DNA of 64,000 bases. Origin: Dictyobacter formicarum (GTDB lineage: Bacteria; Chloroflexota; Ktedonobacteria; Ktedonobacterales; Ktedonobacteraceae). The notes beneath the pieces are model-generated. The model did no database searches. It was given only the letters and a program-made list of their open reading frames with translations, and was not told where the DNA came from. This document shows positions 18,983 through 28,347 of this stretch, piece after piece. Position 1 is the first letter of the stretch. Each line of letters starts with the position of its first letter. The translations under genes and the position numbers were made by a program. The stretch spans positions 1 through 64,000 of the forward strand of contig NZ_BNJJ01000024.1 of NCBI RefSeq assembly GCF_016587435.1, written 5' to 3'.

Positions 18983-19091
18983 CTTGTCAGGCTGGAGCAG
19001 GGCCTGCCAGAGACACTGGACTATGAGATGCAACAATTGGAATGAAAATCCCCAAAAGGTAATATTCATTACGGAGGCGTTTAAATACCAT

Positions 19092-19736
19092 ATGAGTCGT
19101 TTACGTGAACAGAATAAACAGCGCACTTTTGAGCAGATCAAGCAGGCAGCCAGAACGCTGTTTGAGCGCAAAGGATATGCAGCGACCACGACCCGTGAGA
19201 TCGCCGAGGAGGCACAGATCGCGACGGGCACCCTTTTCCTATATGTACAGGATAAAGCAGAACTCTTGATTCTGCTCTATGCTGATGTCTTCGGTGACCT
19301 GATAGATGAGACCTTTGCGACGGTTCCTGAGGATCGGCCACTGCCAGATATTCTCCTGCATATCTTCGGTCCCTTCTTCGAACTGTATGGACGTCACCCT
19401 GAGAATGCGCGCCACTTCTTGAAAGAGTTGCTCTTCCACGAGGGTGAACGCAGGCAGCATCAGCAGGTCACCAAGCAGAACGAGGAACTTATACGACGGC
19501 TGATCCAGATCGTCCAGCGAGCACAGGAGCGCGGCGAGATCCGTCAGGATGTTGATCCTCACCAGGCGGCGGGCAGCTTTTTCGCTATCTACTTCGCGGC
19601 CGTGACAGCCTGGCTGGGCAGTTTTCTGGTTATGAACTCGGCTTCGCTGGGCCAACTGCGGTCGCTGTTCGAACTGCAGATCAGGGGTATGCTGCCACCG
19701 GATGCAGAATCTGCCATACAACAAGCTATGCGCTAA
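19092..19736 (+). CDS. TetR-family transcriptional regulator
   Basis: A 214-residue TetR repressor. The helix-turn-helix is at residues 10-55 (IKQAARTLFERKGYAATTTREIAEEAQIATGTLFLYVQDKAELLILLY), followed by an all-helical ligand domain with FGPFFELYGRHPENARHFLKELLF. Start ATG 19092 follows GGAGG, 14 bases away; the longer frame beginning at 18984 would overlap the operator. It lies 24 bases before the glycosyltransferase gene and is probably cotranscribed with it, so the regulator and its likely target share the promoter and palindrome at 18928-18982. The ligand is unknown. Confidence 0.88.
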   Translation: MSRLREQNKQRTFEQIKQAARTLFERKGYAATTTREIAEEAQIATGTLFLYVQDKAELLILLYADVFGDLIDETFATVPEDRPLPDILLHIFGPFFELYGRHPENARHFLKELLFHEGERRQHQQVTKQNEELIRRLIQIVQRAQERGEIRQDVDPHQAAGSFFAIYFAAVTAWLGSFLVMNSASLGQLRSLFELQIRGMLPPDAESAIQQAMR

Positions 19737-19760
19737 ACAACAGAAAGAAGGTCATCAGCA

Positions 19761-21044
19761 ATGCGTATTGTGGTTATGACGTCGGGTTCGCGTGGTGATG
19801 TACAACCTTATATTGCGCTGGGACTGGGTTTACAGCGAGCAGGCTACCAGGTCTGCATGCTCACACACAGCATCTTCGCGCCCATGATTGAGCAATATGG
19901 CCTCGAATTTGCCGCGCTCAGCGGCGATCCGCGCGCAATAGTGGAGAGCGAGGAGGGGCTGCGGCTCCTCGAAACCGGTGGAAACGCGGTGCGCTTTGTG
20001 CGCAGATTGTTCGCCGAGAGCAAAAAAAATCAGGTGGCTATGACACGCGCTGCCGAGCGTGTGCTACCCGGCGCGCACCTCCTGTTATATTCAGTCCTCT
20101 GCTTTGCCGGCTCGTACGTCGCCGAAGCGCTCAATATACCAGCCATGCTGGTGCCGCTACAACCGATACTGCCGACGCGGGCCTTTCCATATCCAACCGG
20201 CTTCTCGCGCTCGCTGGGTAGCGTTGGCAATCTGCTGACCCACAGGCTCGTCAACATGGGCATCTGGCAATTGATGCGCTCAACCATGCAACCGATCCGG
20301 CACGAGCTTGGCCTACCACCGATTCCTGTCTGGGGATCGATCTCCTGGCTCTACAAGCAGCACCAGCCTGTACTGCTCGGCTACAGCCCGCTGATCCTGC
20401 CCCGTCCCGCGGACTGGCCTGATTGGGTACACGTCACTGGCTACTGGTTCCTGGATGCTCCATCAACCTGGCAACCGCCTGCTGACCTGCTAGACTTTCT
20501 GGCGGCCGGACCACCACCCGTCTACATCGGATTTGGAAGCATGGCGAGCCGCAAGGCGGAAGAGACCACCAATATTATTCTGAACGCCTTAGCGCGTTCG
20601 GATCAACGAGGTATCATCGCCACCGGCTGGGGAGGATTAAGTAACTCAGACCTGCCCGACAACGTCTTTAAACTAGAGGAAGCGCCGCACGATTGGCTCT
20701 TTCCTCGCATGGCTGCCGTGGTCCATCATGGGGGCAGCGGCACGACGGCGGCGGGATTGCGCGCCGGTGTCCCGAACATTGTAGTGCCTTTCTTCGCCGA
20801 TCAACCCTTCTGGGGGGAACGTGTCTATCGCCTGGGCGTTGCGGCAAAACCTATTCCGCGTCAGCACCTTACAGCCGAGAACCTGGCTGCAGCGATCACC
20901 ACCACCATTTCGGATCAGGCCATGAGCGCCCGTGCTGCCGATCTGGGCGCTCGCATCCGAGCCGAAGATGGAGTAGGCAACGCCACCCACATCATACGAA
21001 ATCTCATAAGTTCGGAGCTTGCCTCCGATTTACCTCGACATTGA
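19761..21044 (+). CDS. GT1 (MGT-type) glycosyltransferase
   Basis: A 427-residue GT-B fold glycosyltransferase of family GT1, related to sterol glucosyltransferases and macrolide-glycosylating enzymes. The N-terminal domain begins RIVVMTSGSRGDVQPYIALG, and the nucleotide-sugar-binding signature is VVHHGGSGTTAAGLRAGVPNIVVPFFADQPFW at about residues 315-345. Expected to be cytoplasmic and to transfer a hexose from UDP- or TDP-sugar to a hydrophobic acceptor. Coupled to the TetR gene upstream; together they could be a xenobiotic- or antibiotic-inactivating unit. Start ATG 19761 with AGAAAGAAGG upstream. Confidence 0.9.
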   Translation: MRIVVMTSGSRGDVQPYIALGLGLQRAGYQVCMLTHSIFAPMIEQYGLEFAALSGDPRAIVESEEGLRLLETGGNAVRFVRRLFAESKKNQVAMTRAAERVLPGAHLLLYSVLCFAGSYVAEALNIPAMLVPLQPILPTRAFPYPTGFSRSLGSVGNLLTHRLVNMGIWQLMRSTMQPIRHELGLPPIPVWGSISWLYKQHQPVLLGYSPLILPRPADWPDWVHVTGYWFLDAPSTWQPPADLLDFLAAGPPPVYIGFGSMASRKAEETTNIILNALARSDQRGIIATGWGGLSNSDLPDNVFKLEEAPHDWLFPRMAAVVHHGGSGTTAAGLRAGVPNIVVPFFADQPFWGERVYRLGVAAKPIPRQHLTAENLAAAITTTISDQAMSARAADLGARIRAEDGVGNATHIIRNLISSELASDLPRH

Positions 21045-21152
21045 TAGGGCTCCGGTTATAGTAAAAAGTATTGGTAACAGACTTATATATAGCACAATGT
21101 ACCTAATCAGCAACGATTGTGCTGATAGATTATCAAGGAAGGATGGTTGATC

Positions 21153-21737
21153 ATGGATCAGGAATTGCAAACACTACTCGCTGAATTGTATGAGGAGGGA
21201 CAGCGCAACGATGCGCAGGAGCAAGAGCGCCGCAAGAAGAGGCTAAACCTGGAACCGGAAACCGCTCAACTGCTCAGCGTACTGGTGCGTAGCGGCAAGC
21301 GGACCCGCTTGCTGGAGATTGGTACCTCCAATGGCTATAGCACGATCTGGCTGGCCTGGGCGGCCCATAGCACAGGCGGAAGCGTTGTAAGCATAGATCG
21401 CGAAGAGGAGAAGCACCGCCTGGCCGATGCCAATCTGCGCCGGGCTGGCCTGCGCGAAGTGGTGCAGTTGGTACAGGGAGATGCCACCAGCATCGTCGCG
21501 GAACTAACAGGTCCTTTCGATTTTGTCTTTTTCGATGCGGACCGCTTCAGCGCACCTGCGCAGCTTAAACTTCTGCTGCCCAAACTTACTCCGGATGTGC
21601 TGGTACTGGCCGACAATGCGCGCTCTCACCCGGAGGAAATCGCTGCTTATCTGGCAACGGTGCAACAACTCCCCAAATTTGAGCACATGGTTTTGCCTGT
21701 AGGCAAGGGACTCAGCCTCGCCTATCGCCAGGGGTAG
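21153..21737 (+). CDS. O-methyltransferase, SAM-dependent
   Basis: A 195-residue class I methyltransferase of the catechol/caffeoyl-CoA O-methyltransferase type. Motif I is LEIGTSNGYSTIWLAWA (about residue 52), motif II VVSIDREEEKHRLAD, and the metal-binding region FDFVFFDADRFSAP (about residue 118). Cytoplasmic. Start ATG 21153 is about nine bases after GGAAGG; a TTG at 21147 is in frame. Substrate unknown; it may act with the glycosyltransferase just upstream (108 bases apart). A hairpin follows the stop (21766-21809). Confidence 0.88.
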   Translation: MDQELQTLLAELYEEGQRNDAQEQERRKKRLNLEPETAQLLSVLVRSGKRTRLLEIGTSNGYSTIWLAWAAHSTGGSVVSIDREEEKHRLADANLRRAGLREVVQLVQGDATSIVAELTGPFDFVFFDADRFSAPAQLKLLLPKLTPDVLVLADNARSHPEEIAAYLATVQQLPKFEHMVLPVGKGLSLAYRQG

Positions 21738-21765
21738 TGAAAATCTGCAAGTCCCCAGGTGGCGC

Positions 21766-21809
21766 AAGCGGAGAAACGCAATATATGCGTCTTCGCCGCT
21801 TTTCTTTTG
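21766..21809 (+). terminator. Imperfect hairpin terminator after O-methyltransferase
   Basis: AAGCGGAGAAACGCA pairs imperfectly with TGCGTCTTCGCCGCTT across a short loop and is followed by TTCTTTTG. Confidence 0.55.
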
Positions 21810-21846
21810 GCAAAAATTTTTTTGTTTACTGAGGGATTATAAAGCA

Positions 21847-21901
21847 TTGACGCATAGAAATTTTATCATTATAATTAATTCAGTCACTATCTGAATTAAT
21901 T
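21847..21901 (+). promoter_or_regulatory. ROK-gene promoter overlapped by operator
   Basis: TTGACG (21847-21852) and TATAAT (21870-21875) are 17 bases apart, a near-consensus promoter. Starting inside the -10 box is a perfect inverted repeat, AATTAATTCAG (21873-21883), seven bases, then CTGAATTAATT (21891-21901). Binding there would block the transcription start, as expected for autorepression by the ROK protein that follows. Confidence 0.75.
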
Positions 21902-21921
21902 CAACAATGTGGAGGAGTCGC

Positions 21922-23133
21922 GTGGGCAAAGTCGTCTCCGTTGATCGCAATCTCATGCGTAGCATGAATCAGAGCACGCTGCTGAATCTGATTCGTACTC
22001 ACGCCCCGGTGTCACGGACACAACTCGTGCAACTCTCAGGCCTGAGCACTGGCACAGTGGTCAGTATTGCTACTGATCTGCTGAAGCAAGAGTTCATTAT
22101 GGAGCAGGGAGTTGCTGATTCAAACCTGGGGCGCAAAGCAGGATTATTGCGCGTCCACCCCAGCGGAGCCTATGTGCTTGGGCTCAGTCTGGTAGAGAAC
22201 GATGAAATCGCGGTGGTGCTTCTCAATCTGCTGGGAGAGATTGTCCAGAGCTCTTGCTGGCAGGCACAATTGCATGACTCTGCCGTGAATGTGGTTCAGG
22301 TGATCACGGAAAAAGTGGAGGCATTCCTGAAGGAATGCCAGGTACCTCGCGAAAAGATCCTGGGGCTTGGCTGTGGTTTTCCGGGGAACGTTAATGCCCA
22401 GACAGGCAGCAGTGTGGATAACTGGATTCACAACTGGCATGATCTGGCCATCAGTTCTCCACTTTCTCAGGCGCTGCAGATGCCAGTCTATCTTGATAAT
22501 GTCGTCAATTGTCTGGGGAGTTATGAGAAACTCTTTGGCCACGGCAAGCCATATCGTGATTTTCTGGTTATCACCCTGGGACGCGGCGTGGGTATGGCCA
22601 TGATTCTCAATGATGATCTCTATAGAGGTTCACGCGGCTGGGGCGGCGAATTCGGGCATATTCCCTGTGTGCCAGGTGGCCGACGTTGTGAATGCGGCAA
22701 TCTGGGCTGTCTGGAGGCATATGTTGCGGATCATGGTATCATCGCCAGCTATCGTGAGCTCTGCCAGACCTTACCGGATGACGCGCGGTTACCAGCCAAT
22801 CTTTCGCTCGACGAGATCCGGACCGCTGCCCGTGAGGGGAACGAGTTACTGGGTAACCTGTTAATACAGGCAGGACAACACTTAGGAACAGCCCTGGCCT
22901 CAATGGTCAATGTCTTTAATCCCGAGTGTATTATCCTGACCGGTGCCCATGTGCATCCGAATGATGTTCTTTTTGCGTCGATGCGCGTGACCATGCACAG
23001 GCATATTTTTTCTCGCCTGGGTGATGACCTGCCATTGGTGATTACGCCAGTGACCAACACGCGCTGGGCACAGGGAGCTGGTACCCTCGTGCTGCGGCAC
23101 TTCTTTCTGTCACCAGCACAGGTGAACGTGTAG
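21922..23133 (+). CDS. ROK-family transcriptional repressor (NagC/XylR type)
   Basis: About 403 residues: an N-terminal winged helix (NQSTLLNLIRTHAPVSRTQLVQLSGLSTGTVVSIATDLL) and a sugar-kinase-like ROK domain with a zinc-binding motif CECGNLGCLEAYV near residue 260. The glycine-rich ATP-loop and catalytic region of kinases are partly degenerate, as in repressors. I prefer GTG 21922 because GGAGGAG lies directly upstream; ATG 21907 is in frame but would put the ribosome site inside the gene. It precedes the GH27 alpha-galactosidase and sugar ABC genes, so it probably senses galactose or an alpha-galactoside. Its promoter carries an overlapping palindrome. Confidence 0.9.
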   Translation: MGKVVSVDRNLMRSMNQSTLLNLIRTHAPVSRTQLVQLSGLSTGTVVSIATDLLKQEFIMEQGVADSNLGRKAGLLRVHPSGAYVLGLSLVENDEIAVVLLNLLGEIVQSSCWQAQLHDSAVNVVQVITEKVEAFLKECQVPREKILGLGCGFPGNVNAQTGSSVDNWIHNWHDLAISSPLSQALQMPVYLDNVVNCLGSYEKLFGHGKPYRDFLVITLGRGVGMAMILNDDLYRGSRGWGGEFGHIPCVPGGRRCECGNLGCLEAYVADHGIIASYRELCQTLPDDARLPANLSLDEIRTAAREGNELLGNLLIQAGQHLGTALASMVNVFNPECIILTGAHVHPNDVLFASMRVTMHRHIFSRLGDDLPLVITPVTNTRWAQGAGTLVLRHFFLSPAQVNV

Positions 23134-23332
23134 GTAACGCATCCCGTCTGTGCTTCAAACATCTGATCAGGTAGTGAATATTACCCGATGACAGGTCATC
23201 AGTGCCTGCTTGTCGGACGCAAAAAAGGATGGCATACGTTCTTTTCTGCCAGGGAGCTATAGAGAGTTTGATGGTCGTTCCATCGGACACTATTATCTGT
23301 TTTCAAGAGACACCATACAAGGAGGTCATGGT

Positions 23333-25168
23333 ATGTTTCAACACTGGAAGTTTCCTCGTTCTGTCACCTTTCATGCTTCTCGTATATTTTTCCTTCTTAT
23401 ACTGGTTGTCCTGAGCCTGGGCACTTATCTTAGCGCCACATCTACAGCCGAGGCTAAAAGCAACGAACCAGCAGCCTCCAATGGCCTGGCCCAGACGCCT
23501 TATATGGGCTGGAGCAGTTGGAGTCTGGAATCAACCAAATACGCGGGCTATGGCACCAACTGGCTCAATGCGGCCAACGTCAAAGCTCAGGCGGACGCCA
23601 TGCATGCGAAATTGCAGTCCCACGGTTATCAGTATGTCAATATCGATGCTGGCTGGTGGATGGACTATAACTGGAATCCAACGTTTGATGTCTATGGGCG
23701 CCCGATTCCATTTCCTGCTCGCTTCCCGGATGGTATGGCCAGTGTGGCCAGCTACATACATCAGCTGGGCTTGAAGGTGGGTATCTACTATGGCGCGGGA
23801 TTGGATTTTGCGGTCTATAATAACAATTATCCGATCTATGGCACCAGCTGTCATGCGCAAGATATCGCTGTGCAGCCACTAAAGAAGACCAATGGCTGGC
23901 TGGGTGCCTATGCGATTGATTACTCGAAGCCGTGCGCGCAGGCCTATATCAATTCTATTGCCAATGAGTTTGCCAGTTGGGGCGTTGACTTCATGAAGTT
24001 GGATGGCGTTACCCCTGGCTCCTTCATCAATAATCCTGCTACCTCTGACAATCGGGGCGACGTCAAAGCCTGGTCCCAGGCCTTAATTCAGACCGGACGA
24101 CCAATCCAGTTTGTCGTCTCCTGGTCGCTGGATCATAACTATGCCGACTACTGGAAAACCTATAGCAATGGCTGGCGCATCGACACCGATGTGGAATGCT
24201 ACTGCAATACTCTGGTGACCTGGAATAACTCTGTCAAGCAACGCTTCACCGATGTGGTTCCCTGGATTAATGATGCTGGACAGGGAGGATGGAACAATCT
24301 GGATTCGCTGGACGTGGGTAGCGGCAGCATGGATGGGTTGAACAACGATGAGCGCCAGACTTACATGACGCTGTGGGCCATCGAGGCGGCTCCTCTGTAT
24401 ACCGGTGACGATCTGACAAAGTTAGACGATTACGGTCTTTCTCTGCTCACCAACGATGAAGTGATCGCCATCGATCAGGCTGGTCACCCGGCCAGGCCAG
24501 TGGCTCAATCCAGCAACCAGCAGGTCTGGTATGCCAAAAACAGCGATGGCTCCTATACGGTCGCGCTCTTCAATCTGGACAATACGGCCGCTACGGTCAA
24601 AGCAAACTGGCAGGATCTTGGCTTCGCAGGTACAGCGAGTGTACGTGATGTCTGGCAGCATAGCGATCTAGGACAGGCAACCGATAGTTATAGCGCCAAC
24701 TTGCCTGCGCATGGTTCCCGCCTGCTGACCGTGAAACTGGACCCACATCGCTCACATCCTGTCCCACCTTTCTACGGCGACAAAGCTGTGTCCTACGAGG
24801 CTGAATCCCCAACCAATAATACGCTCGGTGGCAATGCTCAGATTGTCGTTTGTTCCACCTGTTCTGGAAGCGAGAAAGTGGGCAATCTGGGTGCCGGCGG
24901 CAGCGTCCAGTTTAACACCATCACTAAAAAGAAAGCTGGCATCTACACCATGACCATGTATTACACGGACGGTGATAGCCAGCGGTCAATGTATATCAGT
25001 GTCAATGGAGGATCAGGCGTGCTGTTGGACTTCCATGGGCTCAGCAATAATAACTGGAACCAGGTCCAGGCCATGCAGGTCTCGATCCAACTAAACTCCG
25101 GAACCAATACTATCAAATTCTATAATAACGAAGGTTACGCGCCCGACCTTGATCGGATTACAGTCTGA
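23333..25168 (+). CDS. Secreted GH27 alpha-galactosidase with C-terminal CBM
   Basis: About 611 residues with an N-terminal signal peptide (VTFHASRIFFLLILVVLSLG, cleavage near TAEA). The GH27 barrel begins TPYMGWSSWSLES, continues YVNIDAGWW, carries the nucleophile Asp in WGVDFMKLDGV, and the acid/base region in WINDAGQGGWNNLDSLDVG. A beta-sandwich domain follows, then a CBM6/35-like domain (about residues 485-611, starting VSYEAESPTNN and ending APDLDRITV). It would release terminal alpha-galactose from oligo- or polysaccharides outside the cell. I chose ATG 23333 because AAGGAGGT precedes it and it gives a normal signal peptide; an upstream in-frame ATG at 23210 adds 41 residues without that logic. 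Confidence 0.92.
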   Translation: MFQHWKFPRSVTFHASRIFFLLILVVLSLGTYLSATSTAEAKSNEPAASNGLAQTPYMGWSSWSLESTKYAGYGTNWLNAANVKAQADAMHAKLQSHGYQYVNIDAGWWMDYNWNPTFDVYGRPIPFPARFPDGMASVASYIHQLGLKVGIYYGAGLDFAVYNNNYPIYGTSCHAQDIAVQPLKKTNGWLGAYAIDYSKPCAQAYINSIANEFASWGVDFMKLDGVTPGSFINNPATSDNRGDVKAWSQALIQTGRPIQFVVSWSLDHNYADYWKTYSNGWRIDTDVECYCNTLVTWNNSVKQRFTDVVPWINDAGQGGWNNLDSLDVGSGSMDGLNNDERQTYMTLWAIEAAPLYTGDDLTKLDDYGLSLLTNDEVIAIDQAGHPARPVAQSSNQQVWYAKNSDGSYTVALFNLDNTAATVKANWQDLGFAGTASVRDVWQHSDLGQATDSYSANLPAHGSRLLTVKLDPHRSHPVPPFYGDKAVSYEAESPTNNTLGGNAQIVVCSTCSGSEKVGNLGAGGSVQFNTITKKKAGIYTMTMYYTDGDSQRSMYISVNGGSGVLLDFHGLSNNNWNQVQAMQVSIQLNSGTNTIKFYNNEGYAPDLDRITV

Positions 25169-25202
25169 TCATTTTGACACTCCCCGGCTAAAAAAGGGCG
25201 AG

Positions 25203-25240
25203 AACAAGCGCAAAGATCGATCTTTGCGCTTGTTTTTATT
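25203..25240 (+). terminator. Perfect-palindrome terminator after GH27 gene
   Basis: A perfect 32-base palindrome (arm AACAAGCGCAAAGATC) followed by a T-rich run; it separates the GH27 gene from the sugar ABC operon. Confidence 0.85.
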
Positions 25241-25525
25241 TAGACGAACGGGATGTGTGGAGCTTTTCCTGCTTTATCCATCGCTGCCTGACCCTCCCCC
25301 CCATGTCCACGAACAATGGCATCTCCATCACGGAGACTTTTTGTCTTCCCTACATTTTGCAGCTCATTAATTTCCATTTTATAATTCGTCTTTGGATATT
25401 TAAGTATGTTTTTTTATTCTATTTTCGATCACAATATATATGTATAATTTTTAATCATCCTGATCAAAATATCTTTGTCATGGTGCAGGACAGGTGGGCT
25501 TCACCACAACAAAGACAGAACCTGG

Positions 25526-25593
25526 GAGCGCATGCGCTCGTCCGTAAAGGACCGATACGCTTCCCATGGTCATAACGAGCGTATCGGTCCTTT
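25526..25593. repeat. Modular palindromic repeat, divergent copy B
   Basis: A 14-base palindrome GAGCGCATGCGCTC (25526-25539) followed by a CGTCCGTAAAGG...CGCTTCCCAT segment that aligns with the right flank of the other copies. That tail forms an inverted repeat with downstream sequence (25546-25561 with 25578-25593, 16-base arms), as in copy A. No variable central palindrome is seen. Confidence 0.6.
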
Positions 25594-25811
25594 CTTCAAA
25601 CTCTGCTACTGAAGTACATTATTTAGCTCTACTATCTATTTTGATTTACTAATCTCACACTATTTTTCTAATCAAAAAGACATTTTATACACAGCAAAAT
25701 AGTGATTATTACAGCCATATTATGTTATACTTTTCTATAAGCAAGCGTCGATTCAGTGGGTATGTTCATGCTTAGTACAATAATGATCGTTTGTTGTACA
25801 GCTACATTGGA

Positions 25812-25825
25812 AAACAACGTTGTTT
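25812..25825 (+). promoter_or_regulatory. LacI/GalR-type operator before sugar ABC operon
   Basis: AAACAACGTTGTTT, a perfect 14-base palindrome with central CG, 71 bases before the solute-binding protein gene. It resembles LacI-family sites and differs from the ROK palindrome at 21873-21901, so a second regulator may act here. Confidence 0.5.
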
Positions 25826-25895
25826 GAGCACTGTCATGAGTGGTATAGACTTTTAGAGGTCTAGGCTATTCAGAGCTCAATGTGAGGAGCCCTAC

Positions 25896-27257
25896 ATGAG
25901 TATACAGCATTGGCTACGTAAACCACGTTTTCTTTTGCTCTTTTTATTTCTGCTCTCGATCATTCTTGGGGCCTGTGGCAATAGCACGGGCGGTCCAAAA
26001 GAGGTGGTCTTTTGGACCAGTATCACCGACGATATCGGGATAAAAGCCCAACGCGACATTGCCGATGCCTTCAACAAGGCGAATCCCGACCTCCATGTTC
26101 GTGTCGTGCCTGAGCCAACTACGGGCACGGGTGATTCAACCGCTCTTATCACTTCTGTCCGTGGTGGAGTGGGTCCTGATGTTTATTTAATTGACCGCTT
26201 TACGGTTGGACAACAGGCTGCCCTTGGCCTTTTAAGCGATTTATATCCTTATACGAGTAAAGAGAGCCAGGATATTTCTAAGCAATATGTTCCTTTCGCC
26301 TGGTCCGAAACTCTCTTTCAAAATCATCCTTATGCTCTTCCGATGGATACCGATGCTCGCGCGCTGTACTATAACAAAACAGTTTTGCGCGAAGCTGGCA
26401 TCGATCCTTCTATTCTTGATCCAAAGAATGGACCAATCAAGTTGAGCAAGTTGAAGGAGCTTGCATTTAAGGTCAACCATAAGGACGCGCAAGGTAATTA
26501 TGATCGCGTAGGTTTTATTCCCTGGTCTGGCCAGGCTTTCCATACCACGTGGGCGCTTGATTATGGAGCTCAGTTCTTCGATAACAATACCTGCCAGTTG
26601 ACCGCGCTAGAACCAGCTATGCTGAATACATTTAATATGTACCATGACTGGTCACAGGCATTGGATTATCAGAAGATCAGTACCTTCACTGCAACGTATC
26701 AGCCCGCCAACGCCCTTCCTTCGCAGAATCCCTTCTACACTAACCATCTGGCCTTCAAAATCGATGGCGACTGGGATCTCGCAAGCATTAAGCAATATGT
26801 GCCGAAACTGGATTATGGCGTGACGTATATGCCGGTTCCTGATGATCGCACGACACCATTTACGTGGTCGGGCGGCTTTGCGCTGGCGATTCCGACGGGC
26901 GCTCATAATGCGGATGGTGGCTATCGTTTTATGCGCTTTATGGCCGGTCCTGATGGCCAGCGTATCTATACAAAAGAAACCAGCCATCTACCAACCTGGA
27001 AATCTCTGCTAGATGAGAAGCAACTCTTCGATCCAGGGCATACGTTCTTTGCCAATATCCTCTCGTTCTCGGTCAGTCGCCCGCCATTGCCGGTCGGTGG
27101 TCAGATCAGCGACGAACTCGGTTCAGTTCAGGATAAGGTGGACTTCAATACTGCCACTCCCAAAGAGGCCTTGCAGGAATTCTATAATCGAGTACAGCCA
27201 CAAATGCAGCAGTATTGCCCATTTAAACTGGAAGGCTGGAGTAACCCTTACAAATAA
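25896..27257 (+). CDS. Sugar ABC transporter solute-binding lipoprotein
   Basis: A 453-residue family 1 extracellular solute-binding protein. The signal sequence ends in a lipobox (LSIILGACGNS, Cys about 27), so it is anchored to the outer face of the membrane. The mature part starts VVFWTSITDDIGIKAQRDIADAFNKANPD and includes DVYLIDRFTVGQQAALG and YALPMDTDARALYYNK, typical of the MalE/UgpB group. With the two permeases that follow it forms an importer for oligosaccharides; the neighbouring GH27 gene suggests alpha-galactosides. No ATPase gene is in the cluster, so a shared MsmK-type ATPase is probably used. Start ATG 25896 follows TGAGGAG. Confidence 0.92.
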   Translation: MSIQHWLRKPRFLLLFLFLLSIILGACGNSTGGPKEVVFWTSITDDIGIKAQRDIADAFNKANPDLHVRVVPEPTTGTGDSTALITSVRGGVGPDVYLIDRFTVGQQAALGLLSDLYPYTSKESQDISKQYVPFAWSETLFQNHPYALPMDTDARALYYNKTVLREAGIDPSILDPKNGPIKLSKLKELAFKVNHKDAQGNYDRVGFIPWSGQAFHTTWALDYGAQFFDNNTCQLTALEPAMLNTFNMYHDWSQALDYQKISTFTATYQPANALPSQNPFYTNHLAFKIDGDWDLASIKQYVPKLDYGVTYMPVPDDRTTPFTWSGGFALAIPTGAHNADGGYRFMRFMAGPDGQRIYTKETSHLPTWKSLLDEKQLFDPGHTFFANILSFSVSRPPLPVGGQISDELGSVQDKVDFNTATPKEALQEFYNRVQPQMQQYCPFKLEGWSNPYK

Positions 27258-27378
27258 ACTGACTGGCTTACACCATGAACCCGCTAGTCACTGCTTTGCT
27301 TGCTTTGTCGATAAACGATGACGTTGTAATGCTGGAGGTACGCGCTTCCTGCGTCCTTACACATAAGGAGACAGTGTT

Positions 27379-28302
27379 GTGTTAGCAGTAAAGTCTTCTC
27401 CGAAATCTGCGCCGAAACTTACTCGACGAGATCGTGTTAATCTTACGAAGGGCCTGCTCTTTATCAGCCCCTGGATTCTCGGCCTGGTGATCTTTGTTCT
27501 CTATCCGATGATCTACTCTATCGTGCTAAGCTTTGCACGCTACTCGGGCTTCAAGGATCCAGTCTGGCTGGGATTCCAGAATTATACGCGCCTGTTTGGG
27601 GATAGCCTCTTCTGGCTGTCTTTGGGTAATACGCTTTACTATGTCCTCTGGGCTGTTCCTGTGGGTATTGTGGTGGCTATCTTGCTGGCGGTTGCCATGA
27701 ATCGTGATGTGCGCGAGGTGGGTATCTATCGCGCGATCCTCTACCTACCCTCGATCTTGCCGGCTTTTGCGATGGCCTTCATCTTTATTGTGCTGGTCAA
27801 TCCTCAATACGGCATTGTCAATTTTATTTTCTCCTTGTTTGGGGCACCCACCCAGAACTTCCTGGGCGATCCGACGGGAGCGAAGAATGTGATTATTGCC
27901 CTTGCTCAGTTGGGAGCAGGCAATGCGGCTCTGATCTTCCTGGCCGGCCTGCGGGGCATACCCGATACGCTCTATGATGCTGCGAGGATTGATGGCGCCG
28001 GGACCTTCCGCCGCTTTTTCTCGATCACGCTTCCTCTGTTGTCGCCGATCATCCTGTTCAATTTGATTACTGCCCTCAGCGGTGGTCTGCAAATTTTCCA
28101 GCAAGCCTATATTATGACCAATGGTGGTCCTAATAATGGCACCTTGTTCTACCTGCTCTATCTCTACCGCAATGCCTTCGCCTACGCTCAATTGGGCTAC
28201 GCCTGTGCTCTCTCTCTGGTTCTCTTTATCATTGGTCTGGCCCTGGCTGGCGTACTCTTTACTGTGTCACAACGCTTTGTGAACTACGAACTGGTTGGCT
28301 AA
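27379..28302 (+). CDS. Sugar ABC transporter permease (MalF type)
   Basis: A 307-residue inner-membrane permease with six predicted helices, beginning LTKGLLFISPWILGLVIFVLYPMIYSIVLSF. The cytoplasmic EAA loop that contacts the ATPase is visible as DAARIDGAGTFRRFFSITLPLLSPII (about residues 200-225). The start is GTG 27379, eight bases after AAGGAG. It lies 121 bases after the binding-protein gene and 45 bases before the second permease. Confidence 0.92.
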   Translation: MLAVKSSPKSAPKLTRRDRVNLTKGLLFISPWILGLVIFVLYPMIYSIVLSFARYSGFKDPVWLGFQNYTRLFGDSLFWLSLGNTLYYVLWAVPVGIVVAILLAVAMNRDVREVGIYRAILYLPSILPAFAMAFIFIVLVNPQYGIVNFIFSLFGAPTQNFLGDPTGAKNVIIALAQLGAGNAALIFLAGLRGIPDTLYDAARIDGAGTFRRFFSITLPLLSPIILFNLITALSGGLQIFQQAYIMTNGGPNNGTLFYLLYLYRNAFAYAQLGYACALSLVLFIIGLALAGVLFTVSQRFVNYELVG

Positions 28303-28347
28303 GTGCAGGATAAGTTAGAACAACATCATCATCGGGAGGATACAGCT

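Larger units (their letters stand above)
25169..25895. other. Intergenic region with terminator, repeat and operator
   Basis: About 727 bases. Apart from the terminator at 25203-25240, the repeat at 25526-25593 and the operator at 25812-25825, it is AT-rich (especially 25370-25450 and 25600-25740) and I see no convincing gene. Confidence 0.5.

Noticed and set aside
25255..25575. 106-codon frame in the AT-rich gap after the GH27 gene
   Set aside because: Crosses terminator-like and repeat sequence, has odd composition and no recognisable pattern.
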